Of a DNA stretch of 64,000 nucleotides, positions 17,160 through 25,098 are shown one piece after another; position 1 is the stretch's first letter, and each line of letters starts with the position of its first letter. The notes below the pieces were generated by a model. The model ran no database searches. It was given only the letters and a program-made list of their open reading frames with translations, and had not been told where the DNA came from. The stretch is taken from positions 170,361 to 234,360 of the forward strand of contig NZ_FCOX02000006.1 in the NCBI RefSeq assembly GCF_900044055.2. The letters are read 5' to 3'. The position numbers and the translations under genes were made by a program. This stretch comes from Caballeronia calidae. Its GTDB lineage: Bacteria; Pseudomonadota; Gammaproteobacteria; Burkholderiales; Burkholderiaceae.

Positions 17160-17279
17160 TTAGCCGGTGATGCTAATCGTCAGATCCGTCGTGTTCGTTG
17201 CCGACGAATTGACCGACGACTTTGCCGTGCCGCCAGCGATTTGAGCTTGAACCAGAACGTTGCGATCGATCTTTTGCAT
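17160..17279 (-). CDS. Gly-Gly leader peptide precursor 3 (39 aa)
   Basis: 39 residues. The leader is MQKIDRNVLVQAQIAGG and the predicted 22-residue core starts TAKSSVNSSATNTTDL and ends TISITG. Lys at core position 3 and the ATNTT-L-I-I pattern are shared with its paralogues. The core has no cysteine or aromatic residue. AAGGAA seven bases upstream of the ATG is a good ribosome site. G+C is 63 of 120 bases, well below the flanking genes, and all three Gln codons are CAA, whereas neighbours mostly use CAG. Together with the exporter's intact C39 domain this supports a secreted ribosomal peptide. Confidence 0.85.
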   Translation of the reverse strand: MQKIDRNVLVQAQIAGGTAKSSVNSSATNTTDLTISITG

Positions 17280-17378
17280 GATTTAATTCCTTTTCGAAAA
17301 TTTAAAGAAACATTACGGCCGTTGCATCGCGAAGCATCGCGCCTTGATTTGACGCAATGCTCGCACCTCGAGCGGCTG

Positions 17379-17492
17379 TTACTTTGCCTGAATGATGATG
17401 TAGACCGTATTGCTCGCATTAGCGCGCGAGTTCTTCGCGCAACCGCCAGCCAGTCCGGAGTTCATCAACGCGGTGCGCTCGATTTTCTGCAT
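17379..17492 (-). CDS. Gly-Gly leader peptide precursor 2 (37 aa), divergent
   Basis: 37 residues: leader MQKIERTALMNSGLAGG, then a 20-residue core CAKNSRANASNTVYIIIQAK. It keeps MQKIER, the Gly-Gly site, Lys at core position 3 and the Asn-Thr then alternating-hydrophobic end. It is the only one with a cysteine (core position 1), a tyrosine and a basic C-terminus, so it may have a different role (partner peptide, or a Cys-1 available for modification). AAAGGT lies upstream of the ATG, which is nine bases after the precursor 1 stop. A gap of 99 bases separates it from precursor 3. Confidence 0.78.
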   Translation of the reverse strand: MQKIERTALMNSGLAGGCAKNSRANASNTVYIIIQAK

Positions 17493-17501
17493 GACTTACC
17501 T

Positions 17502-17627
17502 TTATTCAGACTTCGAGACGTTGACGTCCAGGGTCGTGTTGTTCGTCGCCGTGGACGAAATCACGTCCTTAGCCGCACCACCGGCGATTTGAGCTTGAAC
17601 CAATGCGCTACGCTCAATCTTTTGCAT
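17502..17627 (-). CDS. Gly-Gly leader peptide precursor 1 (41 aa)
   Basis: 41 residues: leader MQKIERSALVQAQIAGG, core AAKDVISSTATNNTTL then DVNVSKSE (24 residues). It is the first gene of the cassette, with a TGAGGT ribosome site before the ATG. The core is Thr/Ser/Asn/Val-rich with Lys at position 3 and an acidic C-terminal residue. The leader is almost identical to that of precursor 3, while the cores diverge; this is the usual sign of a common processing enzyme acting on varied products. Upstream sequence is AT-rich and should hold the cassette promoter. Confidence 0.85.
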   Translation of the reverse strand: MQKIERSALVQAQIAGGAAKDVISSTATNNTTLDVNVSKSE

Positions 17628-18046
17628 TTTGAACCTCACTAATAACTAGTTTTAAAAAAACATGCCCACACCTGAATGTGAACACACAGAAAATCGCTGC
17701 GACGTACCGATACAGTCATCGGAAAGTCGCAGTCGATCGTCTCCGTTAGCTGGAGAAGATACCCGTTGCGTTTGGGCAAATGAATCTTATATTTTTGCCG
17801 TACTAATCACTAGCGCGATTAATCCTAAAAAATTAGGGATGCATGGAAGATTGAATAAAACAATGCGCACCCTCTGCGAAAAAGCACCCCCTTTTGTGCG
17901 TTGATTGCTTTTTCTCATCGAATAAATTCGATATGCACCGTGGCGGTCCCGCACGCTAATTGCCGATCTAATTCAGAAGCCATAAGGTTTATGAATGGAG
18001 TAACGCTTTGAGCTAAACCCGCGCCTTAATTGCTGCCTAAAAGCTA
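17628..18046. other. AT-rich region upstream of the peptide cassette
   Basis: This 419-base stretch is visibly AT-rich compared with both sides. It must contain the leftward promoter for the peptide genes; on the minus strand TTCACA and a TTTAAA/TTATTA tract close to the first gene are candidates only. An 80-codon rightward ORF (17662-17904) has no ribosome site and no recognisable domain, so it is not called. The composition is consistent with horizontal acquisition of the cassette. Confidence 0.5.
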
Positions 18047-19531
18047 TTAACTCACCACGATCGACGCCATCATCCCTTCGACCACCTCCGCCAGCCTGTC
18101 GAAGTTCGTGGCGATCTGATCGTTCGGCACGCACGCATAACCCAGCATCAAGCCCTTTTTCGCCGCGAGCCGGTTCATGTAGTAATGGCCGAGCGGCCGG
18201 GTCACGACTCCGGCGCCGAGCGCGGCGGCGGCGACAGCGCGGTCGTCTGCCGTATCCGGCAGTTCGAGCACGAAGTGCAGGCCGGCTTCATCGCCGCGCA
18301 CGGGCAAGGCATCGCCGAAGCGCGACCGGATCGCGTTGATCAGTAACTCGCGCCGTTCGCCGTACAGGCCGCGCATGCGGCGCACATGCGAGGTGAGATG
18401 GCCGTCCAGGATGAACTCGGTGAGCACGGCCTGCTGCATCAGCTGGCCCTCGCGATAGAGCTCGGCCACGCCGGTACGAAACGAATCGACGAGATTCTCC
18501 GGCACCACCATATAGCCCATCCGCAGTCCCGGATACAGCATCTTGCCGAGACTGCCGACATAGATCACCTGCCCCGCATCGTCCAGTCCCTGCAGCGATG
18601 ACAGCGGCCGGCTGCCATAGCGGAACTCGCTGTCGTAGTCGTCCTCGATGATCCACACCTTGTGCTGACGCGCGAACTCCAGCAGCGCGCGACGTCGCGC
18701 GAGGCTCATCACCATGCCGAGCGGGTATTGATGCGACGGCGTCACGAGCGCGATGCGCGGGGGCTCGGCCATGTCGCGGGCGGTCGGGTTCAGGCCTTCG
18801 ACGTCGACGGGAACCGGCACGAGCGTCAGACCCGACGATTGCAGCACGCTGCGCACGCCCCAATAGCACGGCTCCTCGACCCACGCGCGGTCGCCGAAAT
18901 CGGTCAGCAGCCGCACGGCGAGATCGATCGACTGATGAATGCCCGTCGTGATGATGATCTGGTCCGGCTGGCACTTCACCGAGCGCGCGACGCGCAAATA
19001 GTCCGACAACGCGCGGCGCAACGGCCGATAGCCGCCGCCGGGCGCATACGTGAGCAGCTCGGGACTCGCGCGCTTCCAGAGGCGCGCCTGCAGGCGGCTC
19101 CATGTGCGCGCCGGAAACTCCGCGACATCCGGCACGCCCGGCATGAACGCGCCCCACTGCTTCGGCGATACGCCCGCCTGCGCGATCAGCCGCTCGCCGC
19201 GGCGCGATATCGTGCACGGCGCCTTCGTTGCTTCGGGCGGCTGCCTGAGGGCGCCATCGCGCGGCGCGGTGTCGGCGACATAGGTGCCGCTGCCCGTCGT
19301 CGACGTCACATAGCCTTCGGCCGTGAGCTGCTCGTAGACATGCAGCACGGTATTGCGGGCAATGCCGAGATCGAGCGCGAGCGTGCGCGAACTCGGCAGC
19401 TTCGTGCCCGGCGCGAGCTGGCTCGTGAGGACCGCCTGCTGCATCAGTTCCAGCACCTGCCGGTACATCGGCTCGGCGGCCGCGCGGTCGAGCCGCGCGC
19501 TCAGCCAGTCGGCAAGGATGATCGTGTCCAT
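18047..19531 (-). CDS. MocR-family (GntR-HTH + aminotransferase-like) transcriptional regulator
   Basis: 494 residues. An N-terminal GntR winged helix (about 15-85, with GTKLPSSRTLALDLGIARNT) is joined by a linker to a class I aminotransferase-like domain (about 120-490). The PLP-binding lysine is in GSLGKMLYPGLR near residue 327, and the WIIEDDYDSEFRY block near 290 is typical of MocR/PdxR/GabR proteins. These use PLP or an aldimine as effector to activate a divergent transport or catabolic gene. The ATG at 19531 has a GGAG site. It is divergent from a polyamine-type ABC importer, its probable target, with GGTTC/GAACC inverted repeats between them. Confidence 0.9.
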   Translation of the reverse strand: MDTIILADWLSARLDRAAAEPMYRQVLELMQQAVLTSQLAPGTKLPSSRTLALDLGIARNTVLHVYEQLTAEGYVTSTTGSGTYVADTAPRDGALRQPPEATKAPCTISRRGERLIAQAGVSPKQWGAFMPGVPDVAEFPARTWSRLQARLWKRASPELLTYAPGGGYRPLRRALSDYLRVARSVKCQPDQIIITTGIHQSIDLAVRLLTDFGDRAWVEEPCYWGVRSVLQSSGLTLVPVPVDVEGLNPTARDMAEPPRIALVTPSHQYPLGMVMSLARRRALLEFARQHKVWIIEDDYDSEFRYGSRPLSSLQGLDDAGQVIYVGSLGKMLYPGLRMGYMVVPENLVDSFRTGVAELYREGQLMQQAVLTEFILDGHLTSHVRRMRGLYGERRELLINAIRSRFGDALPVRGDEAGLHFVLELPDTADDRAVAAAALGAGVVTRPLGHYYMNRLAAKKGLMLGYACVPNDQIATNFDRLAEVVEGMMASIVVS

Positions 19532-19573
19532 CGGTTCTCCGCGGTCGGAACCATCCCTTCAGAACGCCGAAGT

Positions 19574-19615
19574 GGTTCTATTCTGAATATTGAAATGGCT
19601 CCCCATTTTAGAACC
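19574..19615. promoter_or_regulatory. Candidate MocR operator (GGTTCTA...TAGAACC)
   Basis: Inverted repeat with arms GGTTCTA (19574-19580) and TAGAACC (19609-19615) separated by 28 bases. A further GGTTC/GAACC pair lies at 19533-19537 and 19548-19552, overlapping the regulator's ribosome site. Recurrence of the same half-site in the divergent region suggests binding by the MocR protein. Confidence 0.5.
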
Positions 19616-19710
19616 GTCCCGAGCTATAGTTATCCCAAGCAGTGGAAAAAATTTCCGGGCGTCCGCGGGACGTTCGGCAGTATCAGGGTTTTCCGAAGGA
19701 GACACGGAAG

Positions 19711-20808
19711 ATGAAAACCGATCAGGTGATCGTCAGCTTTCGCGGCGTGCGAAAGACCTATGACGGCGAAACGCTCGTCGTCAAATCGCTCGATCTCGAT
19801 ATCTATCAGGGCGAATTTCTCACGCTGCTCGGGCCGTCCGGCTCTGGCAAGACGACCTGCCTCATGATGCTCGCGGGCTTCGAGTTCCCGACAGGCGGCG
19901 AGATCTGGCTCGACGGCAAGCTGCTCAACAAGGTGCCGCCGCACAAGCGCGACATCGGCATGGTGTTTCAGAACTACGCGCTCTTCCCGCATCTGTCGGT
20001 GCAGCAGAACGTCGAGTATCCGCTGACGGTGCGCAAGATGTCCGCGGAGGAACGCGCGCATCGCGTGAACAACGCGCTCAAGATGGTGCGCATGGAGAGC
20101 TTCGCCAAGCGTTATCCGGCGCAGTTGTCCGGCGGTCAGCAGCAGCGCATCGCGCTTGCCCGCGCGCTCGTGTTCGAGCCCAAGCTCGTGCTGATGGACG
20201 AGCCGCTCGGCGCGCTCGACAAGCAGTTGCGCGAGCACATGCAGATCGAGCTGAAGGCGCTGCATGAAAAGCTCGGCGTCACCTTCGTCTACGTCACGCA
20301 CGATCAGGGCGAAGCCCTCACGATGTCCGACCGCGTCGCCGTGTTCGACAAGGGCATCGTGCAGCAGCTCGACACCGTCGATCATCTCTATGAAGCGCCG
20401 TGCAACGAGTTCGTGGCGAACTTCATCGGTGACAGCAACCGGCTGCGCGGCACCATCGAACAGGCGCAAGGCGATTACTGCGAGATCCGTCTCGCGGACG
20501 GCACGCGCCTGTCCGGCCTCAATGTCGCGAACGCGAAACCGGGAGCGTCCGCCATCGCGTGTATCCGGCCCGAGCGCATGAAGCTCACGCAAGGCAACGG
20601 ACACGCCAATGGCAACGTCAACGCGCTGTCCGGCGAGGCGAAGAGCCTCATCTATTTCGGCGATCACGTACGCATGCGCTGCGGCGTGCGCGAGCAGGAC
20701 GAGTGCTTCGTCAAGGTGCCGCTCGGCACCGCGGCGCTCGACGGCTTCGCGCCCGGCGCGCCCATCGCACTCGAATTCGCACCCGAGCATTTGCGCGTGT
20801 TCGCCTGA
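19711..20808 (+). CDS. ABC importer ATP-binding protein (spermidine/putrescine type)
   Basis: 365 residues. Walker A GPSGSGKTT is near residue 45, the Q-loop FQNYALFPHLS near 89, the signature LSGGQQQR near 142, Walker B LVLMDEP near 165 and the switch His in THDQGEAL. A C-terminal TOBE domain follows (about 280-360), as in PotA-type proteins. It energises uptake through the two permeases encoded downstream. The ATG at 19711 follows GAAGGAGACACGGAAG; the open frame continues upstream but has no ribosome site. First gene of the importer operon, divergent from the MocR gene. Confidence 0.92.
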   Translation: MKTDQVIVSFRGVRKTYDGETLVVKSLDLDIYQGEFLTLLGPSGSGKTTCLMMLAGFEFPTGGEIWLDGKLLNKVPPHKRDIGMVFQNYALFPHLSVQQNVEYPLTVRKMSAEERAHRVNNALKMVRMESFAKRYPAQLSGGQQQRIALARALVFEPKLVLMDEPLGALDKQLREHMQIELKALHEKLGVTFVYVTHDQGEALTMSDRVAVFDKGIVQQLDTVDHLYEAPCNEFVANFIGDSNRLRGTIEQAQGDYCEIRLADGTRLSGLNVANAKPGASAIACIRPERMKLTQGNGHANGNVNALSGEAKSLIYFGDHVRMRCGVREQDECFVKVPLGTAALDGFAPGAPIALEFAPEHLRVFA

Positions 20809-20878
20809 ATCCGAAGCAAGCGCTTCGCTTCCCACCCGTCGTTTCACTGATAAAACCAAACCGACAGAGGAAACCATC

Positions 20879-21925
20879 ATGAAGAAGTTCGCATCGTGCT
20901 CAACGGCGGCTGCCGCCGCGCTCCTGTTCGCGTCCGCCGCTCATCTGGCGAACGCGGCGGAGATCACCGTCGTCAACTTCGGCGGCGCGAACGGCGACGC
21001 GCAGAAGGTCGCGTTCAACCAGCCGTTCGAGCAGTCGACCAAGAACAAGGTCACGGCCGTCGAGTACAACGGCGAACAGGCCAAGGTCAAGGCGATGGTG
21101 GAAGCGAAGCACGTCAACTGGGACGTCGTGGAGGTCGAATCGGGCGATCTCGGCCGCGGCTGCGACGAAGGCCTTTACGAGAAACTCGACTGGTCGAAGA
21201 TCGCGAAGAAATCGGACCTCGTGCCCGAATCGCCGGCGACGTGCGGTGTCGGCTTCTTCGTATGGTCGACGGCACTCGCCTATAACGCCGACAAGCTCAA
21301 GACCGGCCCGGCAAGCTGGGCGGACTTCTGGGACACGAAGAAATTCCCCGGCAAGCGCGGCATGCGCAAGGGCGCGCGCTACAACCTCGAATTCGCGCTG
21401 ATGGCCGATGGCGTCGCGCCGAAGGACGTCTACAAGGTGCTCGGCACGAAGGCCGGCGCTGACCGCGCGTTCAAGAAGCTCGACGAACTGAAGCCGAACA
21501 TCCAGTGGTGGGAAGCAGGCGCACAACCGCCGCAGTTCCTCGTCGCGGGCGATGTCGTGATGTCCACCGCCTACAACGGCCGCATCGACGCGGCGCGCAA
21601 GGAAGGCAAGAACCTCAAGGTCGTGTGGAACGGCAGCATCTACGACCTCGACTACTGGGCCATTCCGAAGGGTTCGCCGAACAAGGACGTGGCGCAACAG
21701 TTCATCGCGTATTCGGTGTCGCAGAAGCCGCAGGAAGTCTATGCGCAGCACATCGCGTACGGTCCGGTGAACAAGGCCGCGATCTCCGCGCTCGACGCGA
21801 AGACCAAGTCCGATATGCCGAATTCGCCGGAGAACGCGAAGAACGCGGTGCTTCAGGACATGGCGTTCTGGACCGACCACGGCGACGAGCTCGAGCAGCG
21901 CTTCACCGCGTGGGCATCGAAATAA
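20879..21925 (+). CDS. Periplasmic polyamine/organic-cation type solute-binding protein
   Basis: 348 residues with a signal peptide of about 26 residues (cleavage near ANA-AE). The mature part has the extracellular solute-binding family 1/PotD-like layout, with EITVVNFGGANGDAQ at its start and a WDVVEVESGDLGRGC block in the first lobe. It would capture the substrate in the periplasm and hand it to the permeases. Close homologues are annotated as spermidine/putrescine or putative aminobutyrate binders; the exact ligand is not evident. The ATG at 20879 follows AGAGGAAACC. A stem-loop follows the gene. Confidence 0.9.
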   Translation: MKKFASCSTAAAAALLFASAAHLANAAEITVVNFGGANGDAQKVAFNQPFEQSTKNKVTAVEYNGEQAKVKAMVEAKHVNWDVVEVESGDLGRGCDEGLYEKLDWSKIAKKSDLVPESPATCGVGFFVWSTALAYNADKLKTGPASWADFWDTKKFPGKRGMRKGARYNLEFALMADGVAPKDVYKVLGTKAGADRAFKKLDELKPNIQWWEAGAQPPQFLVAGDVVMSTAYNGRIDAARKEGKNLKVVWNGSIYDLDYWAIPKGSPNKDVAQQFIAYSVSQKPQEVYAQHIAYGPVNKAAISALDAKTKSDMPNSPENAKNAVLQDMAFWTDHGDELEQRFTAWASK

Positions 21926-21946
21926 GCGGATTTCAGCCGGCATGAC

Positions 21947-21971
21947 GGCCGCGCTCGCGTAGGGCGCGGCC
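21947..21971 (+). other. Intercistronic stem-loop downstream of binding-protein gene
   Basis: Arms GGCCGCGC (21947-21954) and GCGCGGCC (21964-21971) form a perfect 8-bp stem. There is no T run. Stems in this position commonly protect binding-protein mRNA so it is made in excess over the permeases. Confidence 0.5.
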
Positions 21972-21988
21972 GGGAAGGAGACACCAAC

Positions 21989-23260
21989 GTGAACACCATG
22001 ACGATCCCCGCGGACGACTCGCGCGAATCGAGCGCGCGTCTCAAGCGCGAACTGAAGATCGCCGATGCGAAGAAGCGCGCCATGGCGCTTATGCTCATCG
22101 CGCCGCTCGCCATTTTCCTGTTCCTGATTTTCGTGGTGCCGATCGGCGCGCTGCTCACGCGCGCGATCGAAAATCCCGAAGTCGCGAACGCGCTGCCGCA
22201 TACCGGCGCCGCGCTCGCGAAATGGGACCGCAAGACGCCGCCATCGGACGAAGCGTATGCCGCACTCGCACAGGATCTCACCGCGATCTCGGACGGCGAA
22301 TCGATGGGCGCGCTCGCCCGGCGCCTGAACACCGAAATTCCAGGCTACCGCTCGCTCGTCGCAAAGACGGCGCGCGCGATGCCGCTGACCGGCGACGACG
22401 GCAAGGCCCTGCCCGCCGCGCAGATCAAGTCGAAGATTCTCGACATCGACGAACGCTGGAACGATCCCGCCTACTGGCAAGCGATCGCGAAGAACGCGGG
22501 CCGATATTCGCCCTTCTACATCCTCGCATCGCTCGATCACAAGCAGAACGGCTTCGGCGATATCGTCCACGCCGATCCGGATCAGTCGATCTACCTCAAC
22601 GTCTTCGGCCGCACGTTCGTGATCGGCTTCGGCGTGACGCTGTTCGCGCTGCTGCTCGGCTACCCGCTCGCCTACTGGATCTCGACGCTGCCCGCGCGCC
22701 GCGCGAACCTCGTCATGGTGCTCGTGCTGATTCCGTTCTGGACCTCGGTGCTCGTGCGCGTCGCCGCGTGGATCGTGCTGTTGCAGAGCGAGGGCCTCGT
22801 GAACAAGGCGCTGATCGGCAGCGGGTTGATCGGCTCGCCGCTCGCGCTGCTTTTCAACCGCGTGGGCGTTTATATATCGATGACGCACATCCTGCTGCCG
22901 TTCATGATCCTGCCGCTCTACAGCGTGATGAAATCCGTGCCGCCCACTTACCAGCGCGCGGCGGTATCGCTGGGCAGCCATCCGTTCGCCGCATTCTGGC
23001 GCGTGTATGTGCCGCAGACCTATCCGGGCATCGGCGCGGGCGTGCTGCTCGTGTTCATTCTCGCGATCGGCTACTACATCACGCCGGCGCTGCTCGGCGG
23101 GCCGAACGACCAGATGGTCAGCTATTACATCGCCTACTTCACCAACGTGACGATCAACTGGGGCATGGCCTGCGCGCTCGGTGCGCTGCTGCTGGCCGCG
23201 ACCCTCGTGCTGTATGTGATCTACGGACGCTTCACGCGCTCGAACGTGAGCCTGGGGTAA
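21989..23260 (+). CDS. ABC importer permease (PotB type) with long first periplasmic loop
   Basis: 423 residues, about 130 longer than E. coli PotB-type permeases. After an N-terminal helix at about 33-55 there is a roughly 150-residue polar insertion (about 58-205), then the normal membrane core with the EAA-like cytoplasmic loop (AAVSLGSHPFAAFWRVYVPQ near residue 330). The insertion has no recognised domain and would lie in the periplasm, where it could contact the binding protein. GGGAAGGAG precedes the ATG at 21989. It is followed six bases later by the second permease. Confidence 0.9.
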   Translation: MNTMTIPADDSRESSARLKRELKIADAKKRAMALMLIAPLAIFLFLIFVVPIGALLTRAIENPEVANALPHTGAALAKWDRKTPPSDEAYAALAQDLTAISDGESMGALARRLNTEIPGYRSLVAKTARAMPLTGDDGKALPAAQIKSKILDIDERWNDPAYWQAIAKNAGRYSPFYILASLDHKQNGFGDIVHADPDQSIYLNVFGRTFVIGFGVTLFALLLGYPLAYWISTLPARRANLVMVLVLIPFWTSVLVRVAAWIVLLQSEGLVNKALIGSGLIGSPLALLFNRVGVYISMTHILLPFMILPLYSVMKSVPPTYQRAAVSLGSHPFAAFWRVYVPQTYPGIGAGVLLVFILAIGYYITPALLGGPNDQMVSYYIAYFTNVTINWGMACALGALLLAATLVLYVIYGRFTRSNVSLG

Positions 23261-23266
23261 ACAAAG

Positions 23267-24106
23267 ATGAAACTCGCCAAACCGATGTTCGCGCCGCATA
23301 CGTCAGCCATCGAGCGCGCCTGGTATTTCACGTTGCGCATCCTGTGCGTGCTGATCCTGCTGTATCTGATCCTGCCGGTGCTCGCGATCGTGCCGCTGTC
23401 GTTTTCATCGAGCACCTTTCTCGTCTACCCGATTCCAGGCTGGTCGATGCGCTGGTATCACAACCTCGTCATGTCGCAGGAATGGCGCATGGCGGCGAAG
23501 AACAGCTTCATCGTTGCACCTTCCGCAACGCTCGTCGCGACGATCCTCGGCACGCTCGCGGCGGTCGGGCTGACGAAGGCGAACTTCATCGGCAAGAGCG
23601 TGCTGATGGCCGTGCTCATTTCGCCGATGATCGTGCCGGTGATTGTCGTCGGCGTCGGCATGTATCTGTTCTTCGCGCCGCTCGGCATCGCCAATACGTA
23701 TTTCGGGCTGATTCTCGCGCACGCGGCGCTGGGCGTGCCCTTCGTCGTGACGACGGTCGGCGCGACGCTGCAGAACTTCAACCACAATCTCGTGCGCGCG
23801 AGCCAATCGCTCGGCGCGAGCCCGCTGACGACGTTTTTCCGCGTGACCTTGCCCGTTATTGCGCCGGGCGTGATCTCGGGCGCGCTGTTCGCGTTCGCGA
23901 CCTCGTTCGATGAAGTCGTGGTCACGCTCTTCCTCGCCGGCGCCGAGCAAACGACGCTGCCGCGCCAGATGTTCACCGGTATTCGAGAGAACATCAGCCC
24001 GACCATTGCGGCGCTCGCCACGATTCTCATCGTGTTCTCGACGAGTCTGCTGCTGGCGCTGGAGTGGCTGCGGGGACGGGCGGCGAAGCGTGCGGTCGCG
24101 GGATGA
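23267..24106 (+). CDS. ABC importer permease (PotC type)
   Basis: 279 residues with six predicted membrane helices (the first at about 20-42) and the EAA loop RASQSLGASPLTTFFRVTLP near residue 175, which docks on the ATPase. It is the second membrane subunit of the polyamine-type importer. It has normal PotC length, unlike its partner. It is the last gene of the operon; the repeat array begins shortly after its stop. Confidence 0.92.
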   Translation: MKLAKPMFAPHTSAIERAWYFTLRILCVLILLYLILPVLAIVPLSFSSSTFLVYPIPGWSMRWYHNLVMSQEWRMAAKNSFIVAPSATLVATILGTLAAVGLTKANFIGKSVLMAVLISPMIVPVIVVGVGMYLFFAPLGIANTYFGLILAHAALGVPFVVTTVGATLQNFNHNLVRASQSLGASPLTTFFRVTLPVIAPGVISGALFAFATSFDEVVVTLFLAGAEQTTLPRQMFTGIRENISPTIAALATILIVFSTSLLLALEWLRGRAAKRAVAG

Positions 24107-24257
24107 GGCGGGCGCCGGACCGCTGCAGATAGGGCGGACTGGCGGGAACGCCCGCGCGGTGGGCCGCCTGGTTGGGCCATGTGCTTTTGCGAAGGGTCAC
24201 GGGTGCAGTCGATCCGAGGCTTTCGCGGGCCACTGACTCGCGGACGGGGCATTCTTA

Positions 24258-25017
24258 TGAGACTCACATCGCGCGATCGAACGGCGGACGCTGCCATCGT
24301 CGCCTGAATTGGCGTCGCGTATCGGTCCGCCGGGAACCTTTCGGATCGCCTGGAAGCCCCGCCAGCAAAGGAATAAACCGGGCCGCGCGTTCTCCATCCG
24401 GCCAACCGCGCAAGAGTCGCGGCCGCTTCTGGCCAGACCGTTCTTCTTATCGGACTCGCATGGCGTGACTGAATGCGGACGCTGCAAACGTCGCCGGAAT
24501 CGACATCGCATATTGGTCCGCCGGGAACCTTTCGGATCGCCTGGAAGCCCGTCCAGCAAAGCATCAAAACGGGCCACGCCTTCGCCTCCCGGCCCGCCGA
24601 GAAGGCCCGCGGCCACCTCCTCCGGGCCGTGCTTATCGGATTCACGTGGCGCGATTGAATGCGCACGCAGCAATCGTCGCCGGCATGGGTTCGCATATCG
24701 TCCGCCGGGGGTCTTTCGGATCGCTCAGCATCCCGCCAGTAAAGAAATAAACCTCCCCCGTTCCCTCAAAGCCTCCCGCCAAGGCCCGCAGTCGCCTTCG
24801 GCCGAGCGGCGCCTAGCGGACCCACATGGCGCGAATTGAACTGCGGCACGCTGCAATTCGTGGCCGGAACTGGCCTCGCGTATCGGTCCGCCAAAAGGCC
24901 TTCGGGTCGCCCGGAAGCCCCGCCAGCAAAGAAACAAACCGGGCCGCGCGTTCCGCTCCCGGCCCACCGCCAAAGGCCTGCGGCCTCTTCCGCCCCGATT
25001 ATTCGTATCAGCGGGAT
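24258..25017. repeat. Degenerate tandem repeat array, unit about 185-191 bp
   Basis: The motif TAT(C/T)GGTCCGCC...TTTCGGATCGCCTGGAAGCCC...CCAGCAAAG recurs at 24320, 24511, 24696 and 24881, giving periods of 191, 185 and 185 bases. A 3' partial unit precedes the first copy (from about 24258) and the last copy is cut at about 25017. Each unit also contains a CGGACGCTGC...CGTCGCC block near its end. The period is not a multiple of three, and the ORFs crossing the array change frame between copies, so it is not coding. The bases from 24107 to about 24257 hold only weakly similar sequence. Function is unknown; it could be a dispersed intergenic repeat family or a structured RNA. Confidence 0.85.
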
Positions 25018-25098
25018 AGTGTATTCACTGATGCAGTATTTATCGGAATATGCTTAATGGCGTACGTTCTAGGTCCAGTCAAAGCCTGGAACAATGCC

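Noticed and set aside
17241..17642. 133-codon rightward ORF across the precursor genes
   Set aside because: It is antisense to three paralogous peptides that share a leader and have ribosome sites; the ORF itself has neither a ribosome site nor a recognisable domain.
17662..17904. 80-codon rightward ORF in the AT-rich region
   Set aside because: No ribosome site or domain; composition matches intergenic sequence.
20900..23299. 799-codon leftward ORF opposite the importer operon
   Set aside because: Antisense shadow rich in Arg/His; the plus strand encodes a binding protein and a permease.
24027..24973. Several ORFs of 60-410 codons on both strands in the repeat array
   Set aside because: They arise from repeat units whose period is not divisible by three; frames switch between copies and no ribosome sites precede them.
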